NCBI GenBank assembly: GCA_027943335.1
Contig: BSBK01001118.1
Span: 477,501-541,500, forward strand
Origin: Chamaecyparis obtusa
Taxonomy: Eukaryota > Streptophyta > Pinopsida > Cupressales > Cupressaceae
Direction: 5' to 3'
Length of the DNA stretch: 64,000 bases
Shown: positions 59,160 to 64,000 of the stretch, piece after piece
Layout: the number at the start of each line of letters is the position of its first letter
How positions within the stretch are numbered: position 1 is the stretch's first letter
Position numbers and translations under genes: made by a program
The notes under the pieces: model-generated
What the model saw: only the letters and a program-made list of their open reading frames with translations
Database searches by the model: none
Told to the model about the DNA's origin: nothing

Positions 59160-60603
59160 ATGATATTGTACACAAGTACCGTGAAGGTAGTCGCAAGTTA
59201 GGGCTGTTTCATTGCATACCTGAAACAATGAAGACGTTATGGTCCACAAAACGTTTGTGCTTGAAAGACGAACAAATAAAATTAAACTTCTAAATAACCA
59301 AAGCCGCTAACAATAAATTCAACACAGATATGTCCTCATTTCTGGGTATTTTAGCTCTCTAACAGCTGAATACCAGATTACATAATAATGATAAAACAAA
59401 AATAAACCCAACGTACTCACAAATTGTAGCTGTGATTTCGCGGAGGGTTACGGCACTGTTGAAAACACAAATGACAACGTTCAAGTGTTTTTTTTGTCCT
59501 TATATCCCGATGTGATTTCGCGGAGGGTTACGAACAAATAAAATTAAACTTCTAAATAACCAAAGCCGTAACCCTCCGCGAAATCATAGCTACAAATAAA
59601 ATGAAAACACAAATGACAACGTTGCAAGTTAGGGCTGTTTCACTGCATACCCAAAATAATGAAGACATTACAGTCCACAAAACGTTTGTCCTTGAAAGAT
59701 GAACAAATAAAATTAAACTTCTAAATAACCAAAGCCGCTAACAATAAATTCAACATAGATATGTCCTCATTTCTGGGTATTTTAGCTCTCTAACAGCTGA
59801 ATACCAGATTACATAATAATGACAAAAGAAAAATAAACCCAATGTACTCAGAAATTGTAGCTGTGATTTCGTGGAGGGAATCTCTCTCGGCGCTGTTGAA
59901 AACACAAATGACAACGTTCTTGTTTTTTTTGTCCTTATATCCCGATGTGATTTCGCGGAGGGTTATGGTGCAGTTGAAAACACAAATGACAACATTGCAA
60001 GTTAGGGTTGTTTCACTGCATACCCGAAACAATGAAGACGTTGCGGTCCACAAAACGTTTGTGCTTGAAAGATGAAGAAATAAAATTAAACTTCTAAATA
60101 ACCAAAGCCGCTAACAATAAATTCAACACAGATATGTCCTCATTTCTGGGTATTTTAGCTCTCTAACAGCTGAATACCAGATTACATAATAATGATAAAA
60201 CAAAAATAAACCCAACGTACTCACAAATTGTAGCTGTGATTTCGCGGAGGGTTACAGCGCTGTTGAAAACACAAATGACAACGTTCTTGTTTTTTTTGTC
60301 CTTATATCCCGATGTGATTTCGCGGAGGGTTACGACGCTGTTGAAAACACAAATGACAACGTTCTTGTTTTTTTTGCCCTTATATCCTGATGTGATTTCG
60401 CGGAGGGTTACGACGCTATTGAAAACACAAATGACAAAGTTCCTTTTTAATTTTGCGCTTATATCCCGACAACGTCGCAATTGCGACAGTTCCAAATGTA
60501 TTGTCGTCGCAATTGCGACGGTGTCGGGCTATGTTTGAAAAAAAAAAGCCAAAACCGCATGACATTTGCCTGCCGTCGCAATTTCACCCCAAATGTATTA
60601 GTG
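59160..60603. repeat. CACTA-2 right arm: subterminal repeat array and terminus
   Basis: GCAAGTTAGGGCTGTTTCAT units start near 59191, 59623 and 59997. GTGATTTCGCGGAGGGTTAC followed by GCTGTTGAAAACACAAATGA occurs about seven times between 59431 and 60440. Next come GTCGCAATTGCGAC palindromes (60473-60520) and the terminus AAATGTATTAGTG. Frames through it are repeat artefacts. Confidence 0.88.
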
Positions 60604-60964
60604 TCTATATATAATAATTTTAATGCCTCTTCCAACTCTTTGTTTATAAGTACAACTGAAAGCAATTGAGATTGTTCAAGTGTTTCAAAATTATCAAATT
60701 TAGCCAATATTTCTCTTGCTATCTTATTCATTGACCTCTTCTTAGCAAGACCTAAAGGTTGAACATTAGCAAATGATCTCAATTTCTCCACATCCATTGT
60801 ACGTAAATGATCTAAGTTTCTATAATTAATATTCTCTTTAAAGTTTGAGCTAGATCTATAAGTTCATCCATACTAGTAGGAGCACATGATCCTGACCCTT
60901 CTCCAACATAAATTTCTTGAGCTTCTATAGGGAGTGATCCTGACCCTTCTTCAACATGCATTTC
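60604..60964 (-). pseudogene. DDE-transposase-like gene, N-terminal part
   Basis: The minus strand reads MDVEKLRSFANVQPLGLAKK, FETLEQSQLLSVVLINKELE and EALKLLYID up to the CACTA-2 edge, and continues in the part at 47578. Upstream, after a one-base slip near 60845, come ENINYRNLDHLRT and a doubled GEGSGS motif (EEGSGSLPIEAQEIYVGEGS) up to the gypsy LTR at 60965. The start codon must lie beyond the retroelement. Confidence 0.6.
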
Positions 60965-62519
60965 TGTAATGTCCCCTACTCATCACTAGGCTATTTAGAT
61001 GCCTAATTAGTCTATCTATCCATCTAGATGGACTAATGACCACTTTTCGAAGGATGTCATCCAGTCACATTGTTGCATGGGTGAATATTTATATTTGGGG
61101 CTCAATTTCTATAGTCAGAATCACTTTATTTAATAAAGTGTGTTATAAAGTCACTTTATGACTTATTATAAAGTCACTTTAACTTATAAAGTAACTTTAA
61201 GTTATAAAGTGACTTAAGTGAGCTTTTATCCCACATGGCTTAGCATTTTGTTCTTGCACTCACTTTGAGGTTATAAAATGAATACTACTTCTCAAAAAAA
61301 GCACCGTGGAAATTGATTAAAACAAGGAAAAAGTGAAATCTAGTTACATTGTGACTGGTATTTCTTGAGGATGTAGCCCCTTGACAAAAGTAAGGGTGGC
61401 TGGATGTAGCCCCAGCCTCTCAGATTGGTGAAGTCACTCAGACTTTGCATTTGGTTTAAATAGAAGGAGATTGTTTCATCGATCCCAAGGTAGATTTTCA
61501 GCAAACAAGAGGAAGGTACCTTAAGTATTCTTTTTGTCATAATACTTCAGGGAAGTATGATTTATCAGACTGTGTACCATTTCACCATTGGACGTCAATA
61601 CATTGCTAGCCTGCTCATTGAATGCCAAGCCACCGTCATCCACACTCGGGTGCTCAAGCACATGAGCCGCCTACATTGCTTCAACCGGCTTGGCCCTTAG
61701 AACATACTCCTTTGCGACATCAAGTCTTCCTGTAGCCATAACATCCAATAATTACATGCATCCTCATTACGTAGATGTTTTTGTGATACACACATCTTTC
61801 TACACCAGTGTGCGCCACCTTGGGACATAGGTTAGTATATTCAAAAGACTACATGCACAAGATGGATGTTATCCTACCCAGCTCCTCAAACACCAGTGGT
61901 GTCATGCCCTGCAACCATTGAAACTTCTCTCACACTCAGCATGAACATTCCAGTGCATGGTATGTTTATTTGGGCAACCTGAATGCAGATAGAGGAACTA
62001 GTTCGAGCCTGAGACATAGGTTTTGACCAGGCAGCACAACCTTACTGTATACCGGCACCAGCATTGAATCTACTAATATATGATATAGCATTTCATAGTT
62101 CGGATGACCCTAAACTGTCTGTGGGTCGTGTTGGAACACCAGGAGATCAGGTTGGTACTCGTGAGTCTTAGTTAGCTCATTTGGCTTATTTATACGAGAT
62201 GAATGTATTGTTGTATCTTCTTGTTCCCTATTGAAATATTTGTTTATATGGAAGTCATTTTTGGTGTGTTTGGAATGCTCGTGCTTTGAATAAATTCTTG
62301 AAGTTACTTTAGTAAATACATTGCATATTCAGTTGACAGTGGTAATATTAATATGAGCATGGTATGAGACATCAAACAGTAACATTAAGTGTCATTAGCG
62401 AGAATACATGTACGCTGTGTTAATAATTAAACAATGAATTTTTATGAGGAACTTGGTTTGATCAAAATCAGTCAAGATATTTTTGAGATTTGTATCAGAC
62501 ATTGGCTTAGGACAATACA
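60965..62519 (+). mobile_element. Ty3/gypsy 5' LTR (about 1555 bp), element runs past the window end
   Basis: Starts TGTAATGTCCCCTACTCATC and ends GACAATACA, one base before a primer-binding site. It contains a stretch of AACTTATAAAGTCACTTTA palindromic repeats (61129-61215) and a possible TATA box at 61262-61280. It interrupts the transposase-like gene; the expected 5-bp target copy would be ATTTC (60960-60964), but the other end is outside the window. Confidence 0.8.
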
Positions 62520-62520
62520 G

Positions 62521-62529
62521 TGGTATCAG
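62521..62529 (+). other. Primer-binding site, initiator tRNA-Met type
   Basis: TGGTATCAG directly after the LTR is the usual complement of the 3' end of plant initiator tRNA-Met. The following bases (CACC) depart from the longer consensus. Confidence 0.75.
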
Positions 62530-62737
62530 CACCTAAGGTCTTGCCAACGTAGTGGGCATTTATTTTTAGTTTTGGTAATGTTGTCCAAGCATGCATAGTA
62601 GACACAAGGTATATCTTTTTAGTCATAATAGGGCTGAGCAAGGATAGTTTGAACCATCAATACAGGTAGACATTGAAAAAAATCATATAAAGGAAGATAA
62701 GCATATTATTTTTGAACAGGGCACTCAAGGTACAGGT

Positions 62738-64000
62738 ATGGCAGATGAGGACAGAGAGGTTAGAGAGATAATGAGGGCTCTTCACGATGGATAGAACCAC
62801 ATCACTGATGTGTTACACCAGCTCACAGGGGTTATGCAATAGTTGACAATAGTAGTTGCGAGGCCTAGGAGCCATCACAGTGGTGGTAGTAGTGTAGCAG
62901 GGTCACCTAGAGCGGCTAGAGTAGCCACCCGCACTACAGATAGGCCCCTTATGCCCACGTTTGCCAAAAATAATGCCAAGGAAGAGGTAGCCTAGCTTGA
63001 GGCAGTAGCTGCACTCCCTAATAATGTTGTAGCTGCACATGATGAGCGGGATATGTTACCTGAGAGAGTCAAGGCTGACTTATCATTTGTGCAATACCTG
63101 ACACAGAGGAGGGATTTTGATAGAGAATAGCAGGATAGGAGGCCCAGAGGACCCAACAGAGATCTTAAGCATGCTTGAATAAGTTGACCCTCCCCATTTT
63201 TTATGGCAGTGGTAAGACTTCCACCAGAGCTTGGATTCACAAGATGGATACTTTCTTGACTTTGAAGCCCATGTTAGAGACGAAAGTGATTAAGTTCACG
63301 ACCATGCATTTAGAGTGTGCAACATACGATTGGTGGGATCATGGCCTCGTCACGTAAGATCACGGGTTAATTGCATCTTATGAGATCTTCAACACTAAAT
63401 TGATCACCCGCTTTGACCGAAAGGATATTGAGGTCTACTACAAGGAACTAGCTCAATTGAAGCAGAGTGGGTCACTAGATCACTATATTGATGAGTTTCA
63501 TAGGGTGTCTATTATGGTTTCGGATATGGCAGAGAAGAGGAAGGTAATGTTGTTTATTGAGGGACTACAGGATAGGTTCAGAGGGCTGGTTAGAGTCCTC
63601 AATCTAGACACTTTAGATGATGCCATTAGGTTGGCACATGACTTGGACTCACCATCATCCATCCTGCAGCCACTAAAGAAAACTTTTAAGGGGTTTTCTT
63701 CTTTTCAAAGAAATGGAAATCAGGATAAGAGCACACCTCCCAGACTTGACTTCGAGACTCAGAATGAGTTGAGAAGGAAGAAGTTGTTCTTCACATGCAA
63801 AGAGCCTTGGGCTCCAGATCACAGGTGTCGTGGGAAGGGCCAGGTATGCTATATTAAGGTGGTAGCTGATGATGATTTTGATCAGCAGGAGGACAACGAT
63901 GATGAGAGAAGTGATGTAGAGGTTCAAGATGAGCATATAGTAGAGAGGAAGACGAAGGGAGTGCGTATGGGACAACCCCCTATTACTTTAGCATCCCTCT
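62738..64000 (+). pseudogene. Ty3/gypsy gag, partial and broken
   Basis: Begins near MADEDREVREIMRALHDG with stops at several former Gln codons, then a frame change near 63170. The gag core (LNKLTLPIFYGSG, TRAWIHKMDTF, ATYDWWDHG, YYKELAQLKQSGSLDHYIDE, FHRVSIMVSDMAEKRKVMLF) is followed by a zinc-knuckle remnant CKEPWAPDHRC, in which the first Cys of CCHC has become Phe. One TAA interrupts at 63355. It is cut by the window end before protease and polymerase. Confidence 0.88.

Larger units (their letters stand above)
47579..60603. mobile_element. CACTA-2: 13.0-kb CACTA element carrying an RCD1/SRO gene fragment
   Basis: The left end starts CACTAGTACATTTGGGGGCA. The right end, read inverted, starts CACTAATACATTTGGGGTGA. 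Exact 3-bp TCT copies flank it (47576-47578 and 60604-60606), as expected for CACTA elements. Removing the element and one TCT restores the interrupted minus-strand frame (LLYIDTTSKKRK). Subterminal arrays of GTCGCAATTGCGAC lie at both ends. No transposase frame was found. The interior holds 151-bp repeats, a LINE fragment, a two-exon relic of an unknown gene and an RCD1/SRO pseudogene. Confidence 0.9.

Noticed and set aside
60163..60538. Open frames with repeated FNSVVTLREITSGYK or its antisense
   Set aside because: Products of the CACTA-2 right-arm repeat, not a protein family.

Overview
This looks like nuclear DNA of a seed plant with a large, transposon-rich genome. It is AT-rich and gene-poor, has interrupted genes with GT..AG introns, and carries plant-specific families: plastid J11-type J-proteins, RCD1/SRO, SKU5-like multicopper oxidases, PPR and REM-type B3 proteins. 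A gymnosperm is my best guess from the gag and LINE style and the very long intergenic repeats, but this is not proven. Only three genes look intact. All three encode small plastid-targeted J-domain proteins ending in the same WETDQCW tail (1676-2179, 7669-8172, 34809-35387). The first two are a recent tandem pair about 6 kb apart, each followed by the same type of ~130-bp tandem repeat. The third is older and diverged, but it shares an upstream sequence block with the second.

Layout. 1-10.5 kb: J11-like genes 1 and 2, a 5S rRNA-like relic, tandem repeats and a (TA)60 run. 10.7-25.7 kb: degenerate telomere-like repeats, then a minus-strand LINE split by a ~13-kb CACTA element (CACTA-1, 11244-24213). 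CACTA-1 holds an organelle-type tRNA-Val(UAC) relic and broken pieces of an ABCA transporter, an SKS multicopper oxidase and a PPR gene. 27.3-34.6 kb: a ~758-bp tandem duplication upstream of J11-like gene 3. Its second copy is split by a 5.76-kb Helitron-like insertion carrying a two-domain B3 pseudogene. The uninterrupted first copy acts as an empty site. 35.4-44.4 kb: AT-rich DNA and minisatellites, including a ~1.3-kb array with a 10-bp period. 44.4-61 kb: a minus-strand DDE-transposase-like gene broken by a solo LTR (45528-46380), by CACTA-2 (47579-60603) and by a Ty3/gypsy element whose 5' LTR starts at 60965. 62.7-64 kb: the gypsy gag, cut by the window end.

The main result is that three different insertions carry host-gene fragments with introns retained, and that several insertion points can be proved inside the window. 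Removing the insert plus one target-site copy restores the interrupted reading frame (LINE at 11.24/24.21 kb; transposase-like gene at 45.5/46.4 kb and at 47.6/60.6 kb). CACTA-2 carries a WWE plus partial PARP-like segment of an RCD1/SRO gene and arrays of a ~151-bp repeat arranged as near-perfect hairpins. Most inferred nonsense codons in captured genes and elements fit C-to-T changes (CAG/CAA to TAG/TAA, CGA to TGA, TGG to TAG). That is what decay of methylated cytosine would give.

All identifications come from reading the sequence; no database search was run.
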